From contig JADGGF010000085.1 of the NCBI GenBank assembly GCA_019690055.1, forward strand, positions 1-11,601: 11,601 bases of DNA. The letters run 5' to 3'. Under the pieces are notes generated by a model, which saw only the letters and a program-made list of their open reading frames with translations, did not search any database and was not told the origin of the DNA. Both the position numbers and the translations under genes were made by a program. Source of the DNA: Micromonosporaceae bacterium. Its GTDB lineage: Bacteria > Actinomycetota > Actinomycetes > Mycobacteriales > Micromonosporaceae. This document shows, in pieces, positions 4,941-11,601 of this stretch; the stretch's first letter is position 1; each line of letters starts with the position of its first letter.

Positions 4941-4967
4941 ATGACCCCGGCGGTGATCCCGTGCTGA
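4941..4967 (+). CDS. possible eight-codon leader reading frame (MTPAVIPC)
   Basis: ATG 4941 lies at or within three bases of the presumed transcription start and opens a frame of eight codons. It ends at TGA 4965-4967, which overlaps the permease start (GTG 4961-4963, sequence GTGCTGA). If translated as a leaderless mini-gene it would deliver ribosomes to the permease start, which has no clear Shine-Dalgarno site. It could equally be chance. Confidence 0.25.
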   Translation: MTPAVIPC

Positions 4968-7900
4968 GGCTGGTGCTGCGCAGCGCCCACGGCACCCGAT
5001 CGTTGCGGCTCGCCGCGGCCGTGGCGACGCTGATTGCTGTCTCGTTCGTGGTCGGGCTGCTCGCCTACGGCCAGCAGGTGGTGACCGGTGCCGCCCAGGC
5101 GACGATCGCCGCCGCCCGGCCGGAGGAGCGCGCCTTGGTGCTGCGCGGCTCGGCTGGGGCCGGCGGCACCGACCTGGCGACCAAGGACGACGCTCTGCGC
5201 GCCGCCCTCGCGCAGCACGACGGTGGACCGCCGGTCGACGTCTTCGTCGCCGGTTACGGGCTCGGGCAGGAGTTCTCCGGACCGGTCGGCACCGCGGCGG
5301 GTGACGACCATGGACGGGTCTTCGCCAACGTGATGTTCCTCGATAGCCTGCCGGCCCACGCGACGCTGCTGCAGGGGCGGTGGGCACGGCCCGGTCAGGC
5401 GATCACGGAGGCGACCCTGCCCCGCGCCGCCGCCGCCGTGCTCGACATCTCGGTGGGAGACCGGGTTCCGGTCACCGACCGTCGCACGGAGCAGACCCGG
5501 GACGTGCTGGTGACCGGTATCTGGGAGGCGGTCGACCCGACCGACCCGTACTGGCTCCTCGCGCCCGGCCACGACATCGGCGTCCGGCCGGGCAGTCACT
5601 CGTACGGTCCGCTGATCCTGGACCGGGCCGACTTCCTGCGCTCGTGGGCCGACGGCGCCTCGGTGGCCTGGGTCGTGCGCCCCGACCTGACCGGGGCCGG
5701 GCTCTCCGAGCTGATCCGGGTGCGCGAGTACTTCGGGCGGCTGGGCGAGGGTGGCGGGCACGGAGTGCCTTCTGCGGCCGACGCCGACCTGCTCACCCAG
5801 GTCGGGCTCGCCAACGGCGGTCAGGTCAGCACAAGCATCGATGAACTGGCCGACCGGCTCGCCCGGGCCGATCTGGTGGGCCGGTCGGCCCAGCTCACCC
5901 CGGTGCTGCTCGTCACGGTGCTCGCCGGGTGCGCCCTGCTCCTCATCGCCCTGCTGCTCACCGAGCACCGCCGGGGCCAGACCCAGCTGATCCGGGCCCG
6001 GGGCGGATCCCGGCCGCAGCTGGCCCGGCTCGCCGGGCTGGAGGCGGCGATGCTCGTGCTGCCGGCGATCGTGGCCGCGCCGCCGGTGTCCGACGCGGTG
6101 TTGCGGTGGGTCGGACTCGATTCCTCGTCGGGCGCGTGGCGATGGGTGGTCGCCGGCGGGTTCGGGCTGGCTTGTGCCGCGGTCCTCGTCACCCCGTCGA
6201 TCCGCCGCTCCGGCACGTACGTCGACGAGCTGGTCACCCGGTCCCGGCCGCGCCGGTTCGCCGCCGCGCAGCGGGCGGGCGTCGACCTCGCCGTGGTCGC
6301 CCTGGCCGTCCTGGCCTGGCTGCAGTTGCGTCAATACGCGTCCCCGCTGTCCGGCTCCGGGGAGGCGTTGGGCGTCGATCCCCTGCTGGCGTCGGCTCCG
6401 GTGCTCGGGGTCCTCGCGGGTACCCTGCTCTGCCTGCGGCTCCTGCCGCGCGCCACCGACCTCGCCGAGCGGGCGGTGGACCGTCGCCACTGGCCGGCCA
6501 TCGTGTTCGCCCTGTGGCAGGCCGGCCGCCGTCCGCAGGCCGGTCGGGTCCTCCTGGTCGCGCTCGCCGTCGCGACGAGCACTCTCGCCTGGTCGCTGCT
6601 CGGCACCGCCCAGCGCTCGCTCGTAGACCAGGCCGACTTCGCCGTCGGGGCGGACCTGCGGCTGGTCGAGACCGCCGCCGTTGCCCCGGAGGGACGGACC
6701 GCGCAGGTCGCGGCGCTGCCGGGCGTGGCCGCCGCCGTCCCGGTGAGCCGGATGGTGCTCACCCTCGGCCCGGAGTACACCAGAACCACACTCATCGGCA
6801 TCGACGCCGCGCGGGCCGGCGAGGTGATGCGCTCGCGCGACGACCTCGGCCTCGGTCCGGCCGTCTTCGCCGACCTCGCCGCGCCCCGACCGGAGCTGCC
6901 GCTGCTGCCGTTGCCGTCGGGCGCCACACGGCTGGCGGCCACGATGGCGGCTGCGCTCGGCCCGTCCGAATTAGACGATTTGTTCCCCGCGTCGCCGCTG
7001 GATCTCACCGCGACCGCGATCCTGCTCGCCCCCGATGGGCACGTGGTGCGACTGACGCTCGGCACCGTCGGCACGGCCCAGGACGCCCGCCGGTTCGAGG
7101 TCGCGCTGCCCGGCGATCCGGGTCTGGCTCTGGTCCAGATCAGCGTCGAGGTGGCCGGCCCGACCCGCAGCGCCCCGGTTCACTGGAGCCTGACCGATGT
7201 CGAGGTCGCCGACGCCTCGGGCGCCTGGTCGCCGCTGGACCTGACGCGTACGGGGGGCTGGGTATTGGTCGATGTTCTGGGCGAGGCAAAGGCGAACGTG
7301 GTCGCCCGCGCGGCGAGCCTAGAGGCCACCCGGGAGCCGAACATTGAAGAAGATCTTTCGATGAACTTCGCCGTGATGCCCGTCTGGACGCGCGACACGG
7401 TGCCGGTCGTGGCCACGCCGCTGCTGCTGCGGACCCTGGGGGTCGAGGTCGGCGAGGTCGCCCCGGTGACGGTTGCCGGGACGCCGGTGAAGCTGCTTGT
7501 CGTCGGTGAGGTCGCCGCGGTGCCCGGAACGAGCCGAAGCCCGTCGGCGGCGCTCGCGGACCTGCCGTCGCTGGCGGTCGCGGTGGCCCGGCTGCCGGAC
7601 CATGTCGTGGCCGTGACCGAGCACTGGGTCGCGACCGAGCCCGGCGCCGTCGCCACCACGGCGCAGGCGGCCGGCGAGCTGCCGGGCATCCGGGTCCTCG
7701 ACCGCGTCCGCGCCGCCGAGGCGGCCGGCCGCGATCCGTACGGCGTCGGCGGCCGCACCGCGCTGGTCGTGGCCGGGATCGGCGCGTTCCTGCTCGCGCT
7801 GATCGGCGTTGCGGTGGATGTCCGGGCCAGCGCCGGCCGCCGGGTCGGTGAGTTCGCCGTGCTTCAGGCGATGGGCGCGGGCTCGCGGCTGTTGGCCCGC

Positions 7901-8176
7901 ACGGTGCTCGGCGAGCAGGGTCTGTTGGCCGGGCTCGGCGTGCTGGTCGGGCTCGGGATCGGGTTGGGAGTGGCGGCTACCCTGGCGCCGCTGGTCATCC
8001 TCACGCCGTCGGCCGACCGACCCGAGCCGCCGGCGCTGCTGTCGGTGCCGTGGCTTCCGGTGCTCGGGACGGCCGGTGGTCTGCTGGCCGCGGCCATGAT
8101 CCTTTCGGGCGTCGTCGCCGCCACCCTCGGCCGCCGTCTCGCGGTGGCCCGCCTGCGCGTCGGTGATGAGGCATGA
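4961..8176 (+). CDS. FtsX/MacB-type ABC transporter permease, ten-helix, with enlarged second ectodomain
   Basis: From GTG 4961 the protein has 1071 residues and a duplicated FtsX/MacB layout. TM1 is at ~17-38, the first extracytoplasmic domain ~40-308, then TM2-4 (~311-333, 353-375, 393-414), TM5-6 (~440-456, 475-497) and TM7 (~528-548). A second extracytoplasmic domain covers ~549-928, and TM8-10 lie at ~930-952, 985-1010 and 1030-1056. Such type VII ABC permeases couple cytoplasmic ATP hydrolysis to movement of the outer domains (mechanotransmission, lipid or peptide export). The second ectodomain is ~150 residues larger than that of the partner permease; residues ~678-790 have alternating strand character like a beta-sandwich. 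Codon 671 is TTA, the only one noticed in the coding regions. GTG 4961 is chosen because basic residues and TM1 follow at once; the frame open from 4820 crosses the promoter. It overlaps the next permease by four bases. Confidence 0.85.
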   Translation: MLRLVLRSAHGTRSLRLAAAVATLIAVSFVVGLLAYGQQVVTGAAQATIAAARPEERALVLRGSAGAGGTDLATKDDALRAALAQHDGGPPVDVFVAGYGLGQEFSGPVGTAAGDDHGRVFANVMFLDSLPAHATLLQGRWARPGQAITEATLPRAAAAVLDISVGDRVPVTDRRTEQTRDVLVTGIWEAVDPTDPYWLLAPGHDIGVRPGSHSYGPLILDRADFLRSWADGASVAWVVRPDLTGAGLSELIRVREYFGRLGEGGGHGVPSAADADLLTQVGLANGGQVSTSIDELADRLARADLVGRSAQLTPVLLVTVLAGCALLLIALLLTEHRRGQTQLIRARGGSRPQLARLAGLEAAMLVLPAIVAAPPVSDAVLRWVGLDSSSGAWRWVVAGGFGLACAAVLVTPSIRRSGTYVDELVTRSRPRRFAAAQRAGVDLAVVALAVLAWLQLRQYASPLSGSGEALGVDPLLASAPVLGVLAGTLLCLRLLPRATDLAERAVDRRHWPAIVFALWQAGRRPQAGRVLLVALAVATSTLAWSLLGTAQRSLVDQADFAVGADLRLVETAAVAPEGRTAQVAALPGVAAAVPVSRMVLTLGPEYTRTTLIGIDAARAGEVMRSRDDLGLGPAVFADLAAPRPELPLLPLPSGATRLAATMAAALGPSELDDLFPASPLDLTATAILLAPDGHVVRLTLGTVGTAQDARRFEVALPGDPGLALVQISVEVAGPTRSAPVHWSLTDVEVADASGAWSPLDLTRTGGWVLVDVLGEAKANVVARAASLEATREPNIEEDLSMNFAVMPVWTRDTVPVVATPLLLRTLGVEVGEVAPVTVAGTPVKLLVVGEVAAVPGTSRSPSAALADLPSLAVAVARLPDHVVAVTEHWVATEPGAVATTAQAAGELPGIRVLDRVRAAEAAGRDPYGVGGRTALVVAGIGAFLLALIGVAVDVRASAGRRVGEFAVLQAMGAGSRLLARTVLGEQGLLAGLGVLVGLGIGLGVAATLAPLVILTPSADRPEPPALLSVPWLPVLGTAGGLLAAAMILSGVVAATLGRRLAVARLRVGDEA

Positions 8177-10881
8177 GCATGGGACGGCGCTGGCGAGCCA
8201 ACCAGGGTTGGCTCACTCTGTTGGGGCTGCTCTGCTTCGCCGCGACCCTGCTGATCACCGCCATCCCCCGGGTGGTCAACCACTACACCGACCAGGGCCT
8301 GCGGGAATGGATCGCCTCGCTGAGCTACACGGGCCGGGACGTGTCCTATGTGGCCGGTGGTGTGAACGAGCCACCGCCACCCGACCGGGCGGGTGCCGTC
8401 CTCGAGGTCCTGCGCGATGCAATGGCGGCGCCGCTGCGCGACCGGCTGGGCGAGGCCTGGTACGCCACGCAGGCGGGTGGGGTCGCCACCGGGCCCGACC
8501 TGGCCCGCCGCGCAGCCGAGGCTGGCGTGAGGACGTTCCTGCTGGCGTTGCGGGACCAGTCCGGGGCGGCGGAGGCGGTACGCATCGTCGACGGGCAGTG
8601 GGCGACTAACCAGACGGTCAGCGACCGGATCGCGGCGGCCGTCTCGACCGAGGTGGCCCGGACGTTCGGCCTGCGGGTCGGGTCTACTGTGGACATCACG
8701 GCTACCAAGATCGACGCCAAACCGGTCCACGTAGAGATCGTCGGCATCTTCGAACCGCTGGACCCCGGTGCCCCGGTCTGGGTCGAGGAGCCCGAGGTCC
8801 TGTACCCCACGGCCCCGATCGGGACCGAACCGCCCGAGCCGTGGAGCGCGGTGCTGCTCACCGACACGTCCGGCATGACCCGCGCCGTGCGCAACCTCGG
8901 TGTGCCCACCATGACCTGGCGGTTCCGGCTCGACGAGACGACGATGACCGCGGCCGACCTGCCGGCGGTCAGGAAAGCGGTGACTGACGCCCGCATCCTG
9001 AGTTCGCTCCTGGCGACGACGGCGGCGGCGACGACGGTGACGTCGCTGGACTCCGCACTCGACGACTTCGCCCGGACCGAGGCCTCCGCCCGCGCCCTGG
9101 TGAGCGTGGTCCAGTCGGGGCTGGCCGCCACGCTCTTCGGACTGGTCGTCCTCGCCGCGCTCGCCACGGCCGACCGGCGGCGCGGCGAGCTCGTGCTGCT
9201 GCGGGCCCGGGGGGCCAGCCTGCTCGGGATCGGGGTCCGTCTGCTAGCCGAGTCCCTGCCGGTCGTGGCGGTCGCCGTGGGACTGGGGTACGCGCTCAGC
9301 GCCCTGGTACCGGGCCGACCCGGTGGCCACGGCTGGCTGGCGGTCGCCTTTGGGCTCGGGGCTGCGCTCACCGTCGCAGTGCCGGCCATGCTGGTGGCCC
9401 GGCGGGCGATGGTCACCGCCGCCCGTGACGACCTCGCCCGACCGCGGGTGTCCCCCCGCCGGGCCACCGCGGAGGTCACAATCGTCGTCCTGGCGGGGGT
9501 CGGCGTGCTGCTCCTCCGTCAGCGCGGCCTGGGTCAACAGGTAGACCTGTATTTCTCGCTGCTACCGGTGCTGGTCGGCGTGGCCGCCGCCGTCCTGGCG
9601 CTGCGCCTGCTGCCGTACCCGTTGCGCCTGCTCACCGCGGTCGCCGCCAAGGCTCGCGGAACGGTGGCGTTCCTCGGCCTGGCGAGCGCGGGCCGGGCGT
9701 CGGGGACGCGCGGGGGGCCGGTCGTCGTGCTGGTCGTAGCGGTCAGCGTCAGCACGCTCTGTGCCTCCGCCGCGAACAGCCTGGCGGCGGCCCGCGACCG
9801 GGTCACGGAGATTCAGGTACCCGGCGACGCGATCGTCCTAGGTGGACAATTCCCGCCCTCGACGGCGCAGGAGATCGCGGCCGTGCCGGGAGTCACCGCG
9901 GTGGCGCCGATCGCGATCAACCGCAATCCGCTGCTCGACGAACGGGGCGCCTGGATCCTGACCGGGGTCACCACACTGGTCGTCGACGCGCCCGCGCTCG
10001 ATCGGGTCCTGCGCGCGTCCGGCAGCTCGCACAGCGTGCCGGACACGCTGCTGGCCGCATCGGACGATGGCGGGCCCATTCCGGCGGTGGTCTCGCCGGA
10101 CGTGGCGGCGGCGCTCGACCGCGCAACCGGCGAGGGTCGGTTCCTGCTGCGCGGTCGTATCCTCTCGTTGACCGTCGTCGAAGTGGCGGAGGGCTTCCCC
10201 GGACTGGGCAAGGAAGCCCGCTTCGTCGTCATCCCGTGGTCGGCCCTGCCGTCCGCGGTCGCCAGCGCGATGACGCCCACCGGGTTCGCACTCGCGGGGG
10301 ACGGCATCGACATGGATGCCATTCTCAACCTGAGCGACACCGCCCAGCGGGCGTTGATCAGCGAACGGCTGGGCCGGCCGTACGAGGGCCGGCTCGAGCT
10401 TCGGGCGCTGACCTTTGACCAGGCCCGGGCCGGCCTGGAGCAGGGGGGCATCGAACCGGCCCTCGATTTCACGTTCGCGATGGGTCTCGGGGCCGGGCTG
10501 CTCTTCGCCCTGCTGGCCGTGGCCTTCGCCGTCGCGACCGGGGCCCGAGCCCGGGGACAGGCCCTGTCCCGCCTACGCACTATGGGCCTGACGACCGGCC
10601 AGGGTCGCACGCTACTCGCCTGGGAACTGCTGCCGCTGATCCTGTCCGGCGCGGTCGTCGGGTCGGCGGTGGGTGGCGCTCTGCCGCTGCTGCTGGGACC
10701 AGCCCTCGGCCTGTCCGAGTTCAGCGACGGTGGTCGGGTGGCGTTCGAGTTTGACCCGACGCTGCCCGGTCTGGCCCTCGGGCTCGTGCTGCTCGCGCTC
10801 GTGACGTCGATTTTGGTGGAGGCATCGCTGAACCGGCGCGCCGGCCTCGGCGGCGTGCTCCGGGTCGGAAGGGAGAGTTAG
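8173..10881 (+). CDS. FtsX/MacB-type ABC transporter permease, second subunit
   Basis: A 902-residue paralogue of the upstream permease with the same plan. TM1 is ~14-33, the first ectodomain ~34-305, TM2-4 ~312-335, 350-381 and 386-411, TM5-6 ~431-451 and 459-487, and TM7 ~513-539. A second ectodomain of ~226 residues follows (540-765), then TM8-10 at ~766-794, 814-850 and 864-889. The cytoplasmic LVLLRARGASLLGIG (~339-353) after TM2 is the coupling region of FtsX-like domains and matches LIRARGGSRPQL in the partner. It most likely forms a heterodimer with the first permease, served by the downstream ATPase. The ATGA overlap with the previous gene indicates translational coupling. ATG 8179, two codons in, is better spaced from GAGG (8168-8171) and could be the true start. 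Substrate unknown. Confidence 0.87.
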   Translation: MSMGRRWRANQGWLTLLGLLCFAATLLITAIPRVVNHYTDQGLREWIASLSYTGRDVSYVAGGVNEPPPPDRAGAVLEVLRDAMAAPLRDRLGEAWYATQAGGVATGPDLARRAAEAGVRTFLLALRDQSGAAEAVRIVDGQWATNQTVSDRIAAAVSTEVARTFGLRVGSTVDITATKIDAKPVHVEIVGIFEPLDPGAPVWVEEPEVLYPTAPIGTEPPEPWSAVLLTDTSGMTRAVRNLGVPTMTWRFRLDETTMTAADLPAVRKAVTDARILSSLLATTAAATTVTSLDSALDDFARTEASARALVSVVQSGLAATLFGLVVLAALATADRRRGELVLLRARGASLLGIGVRLLAESLPVVAVAVGLGYALSALVPGRPGGHGWLAVAFGLGAALTVAVPAMLVARRAMVTAARDDLARPRVSPRRATAEVTIVVLAGVGVLLLRQRGLGQQVDLYFSLLPVLVGVAAAVLALRLLPYPLRLLTAVAAKARGTVAFLGLASAGRASGTRGGPVVVLVVAVSVSTLCASAANSLAAARDRVTEIQVPGDAIVLGGQFPPSTAQEIAAVPGVTAVAPIAINRNPLLDERGAWILTGVTTLVVDAPALDRVLRASGSSHSVPDTLLAASDDGGPIPAVVSPDVAAALDRATGEGRFLLRGRILSLTVVEVAEGFPGLGKEARFVVIPWSALPSAVASAMTPTGFALAGDGIDMDAILNLSDTAQRALISERLGRPYEGRLELRALTFDQARAGLEQGGIEPALDFTFAMGLGAGLLFALLAVAFAVATGARARGQALSRLRTMGLTTGQGRTLLAWELLPLILSGAVVGSAVGGALPLLLGPALGLSEFSDGGRVAFEFDPTLPGLALGLVLLALVTSILVEASLNRRAGLGGVLRVGRES
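10871..10877 (+). promoter_or_regulatory. ribosome-binding site of the ATPase gene
   Basis: GGGAGAG (preceded by GGAA) ends four bases before GTG 10882, inside the last codons of the second permease. It supports the far-upstream GTG as the true start, and so the reality of the long N-terminal extension. Confidence 0.5.
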
Positions 10882-11601
10882 GTGCCTGCATCCCTACCGA
10901 ATCCGCTTGACGGGCCGGCTCCGCAAGCGTCGCCGGCGGTGCCCGGCCCAGCGGCCGAGTCGGCTCCGCTGGCTGGTTGGGCCGGGCCGGCTGCGCCCGC
11001 GTGGCCGGCCAATGGTCAGGCTCCGCAAGCGCCGGAGCTGGCCGAGCTGGAGCGTCGAGCAGCGCAGCGAGCGGCGGCGCGGGCCGGTGGCGACGACCTG
11101 CGGGCCGGGCACATCGTCTGCGCGGGCCTGGTGCGCATCTACAAGTCCGACGGCGCGGGCCGGCTCAGAGGGCGCCGGGCCGGCCCCCCGGGCGGAGCGA
11201 CGGGGGCCGGGATCGAGGTCGTTGCTCTGCAGGGGCTCGACCTCGTGGTCGACCGGGGGGAGATGCTCGCGGTGGTCGGGGCCTCCGGCTCCGGCAAGTC
11301 AACGCTGCTCAACATCCTCGCCGGCCTGGACGTCCCCACGGCGGGCGTGGCGCGGGTCGCTGGGCACGACCTGCTGAGGCTGTCGGCGAAGCAGCGGCTG
11401 CGCTACCGGCGTACGGTGGTGGGCTTCGTCTGGCAGCAGACCTCGCGCAACCTCCTGCCCTACCTCACCGCCCGCGAGAACGTCGAACTGCCGATGCGGC
11501 TGGCCCGACGCCTCTCCGGCCGGCGGGCCCGGGCCCGGGCGGGGGAGCTGCTGGAGCTGGCCGGCGTCGCCCACTGTGCCCGCCGCCGCCCCGAGCAGAT
11601 G
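10882..11601 (+). CDS. ABC transporter ATP-binding protein, MacB/LolD-like (3' end outside window)
   Basis: The frame is open for 240 codons to the window edge. Residues 1-~76 are Ala/Pro-rich and look disordered, ending in a short charged helix (PELAELERRAAQRAAARA). The nucleotide-binding domain starts at about 77. Walker A is GASGSGKST at 133-141, and the Q-loop is VGFVWQQTSRNLLPYLT (180-196). LTARENVELP is typical of the LolD/MacB/FtsE class. The window ends at RRRPEQM, just before the expected signature motif, so Walker B and the H-loop are not seen. Between the first strand (LVRIYKSDG) and VVALQGLDL there is an extra Gly/Arg-rich loop of about 20 residues. It begins on the base after the second permease's stop and must energise that permease pair. 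An internal GTG at 11131 would remove the extension but has no ribosome-binding site. Third-position GC is lower in the extension. Confidence 0.92.
   Translation, partial: MPASLPNPLDGPAPQASPAVPGPAAESAPLAGWAGPAAPAWPANGQAPQAPELAELERRAAQRAAARAGGDDLRAGHIVCAGLVRIYKSDGAGRLRGRRAGPPGGATGAGIEVVALQGLDLVVDRGEMLAVVGASGSGKSTLLNILAGLDVPTAGVARVAGHDLLRLSAKQRLRYRRTVVGFVWQQTSRNLLPYLTARENVELPMRLARRLSGRRARARAGELLELAGVAHCARRRPEQM
10917..11031 (+). repeat. 13-bp direct repeat inside the ATPase N-terminal extension
   Basis: GGCTCCGCAAGCG occurs at 10917-10929 and again at 11019-11031, both coding for APQA in the disordered extension. A partial relative, CGGCTCCGCTGGCTGG, lies near 10961. The nearby AGCGCAGCGAGC (about 11055) resembles the GAGCGCAGCGAGG unit of the intergenic repeats at 3294. 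This suggests a repeat-derived or low-complexity origin. Confidence 0.35.

Noticed and set aside
4820..4960. Longer N-terminus for the first permease from ATG 4820
   Set aside because: The 47 added residues are not membrane- or signal-like and cross the likely promoter; the basic segment and TM1 begin at GTG 4961.
4358..6490. A 710-codon open frame on the minus strand running from the thioesterase-like gene through the first permease
   Set aside because: Only its last 149 codons (from ATG 4807) show a domain and a ribosome-binding site. The rest is antisense to the permease, with the low-complexity Gly/Arg/Gln composition typical of shadow frames in GC-rich DNA.
1..11601. CRISPR arrays, tRNA or rRNA genes, insertion sequences, phage or defence genes
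   Set aside because: No regularly spaced identical repeats, cloverleaf sequences, transposase motifs or integrase motifs were found on reading both strands; this was by eye, without a covariance-model search.

Overview
The window is about 11.6 kb of very GC-rich DNA (roughly 70% or more) with strong G/C preference at third codon positions. GTG starts, TANNNT-type -10 boxes placed directly against start codons, and the protein families present all point to an actinomycete. The flavour of the proteins (large FtsX-type permeases with their ATPase, a TipA-like MerR regulator, an S51 peptidase, a MazF-like protein beside an FKBP) suggests Micromonosporaceae (Micromonospora, Salinispora and relatives). 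That family assignment is an inference from recognition, not from a search.

Layout. 1-683: C-terminal half of an MFS transporter cut by the window edge (+). 728-1438: crotonase-family protein (-). 1509-2204: S51 peptidase, PepE/cyanophycinase-like (+), divergent from the crotonase across a spacer holding a 12-bp perfect palindrome. 2275-2649: cytosolic FKBP-type prolyl isomerase (-). 2672-3286: MazF/PemK-like protein with a long disordered N-terminus (+), fired from a compact divergent promoter shared with the FKBP gene. 3287-3447: non-coding stretch of degenerate GAGCG-AGCGA repeats. 3493-4245: TipAL-like MerR/TipAS regulator (+) with a textbook 19-bp-spacer MerR promoter. 4358-4807: small hotdog-fold thioesterase-like protein (-), convergent with the regulator across hairpins. 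4961-8176, 8173-10881 and 10882-11601 (+): a tightly coupled operon of two ten-helix FtsX/MacB-type permeases followed by their ATPase, which runs off the window.

How the genes relate. The permease-permease-ATPase block is clearly one functional unit: the permeases overlap by ATGA, and the ATPase begins on the base after the second permease's stop codon. It should form a type VII (MacB/LolCDE/FtsEX-like) ABC complex with a heterodimer of unequal permeases and unknown substrate. The other genes look like single-gene transcription units, mostly divergent or convergent. A recurring theme is leaderless expression: five start codons lie 6-7 bases after a recognisable -10 hexamer.

No CRISPR array, rRNA, tRNA, insertion sequence or phage gene was seen. 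I do not see clear proof of a new system. The most unusual items are the antitoxin-less MazF-like protein sharing a bidirectional promoter with an FKBP, the enlarged second ectodomain of the first permease (with a lone TTA codon), and the disordered N-terminal extension plus internal loop insertion of the ATPase.
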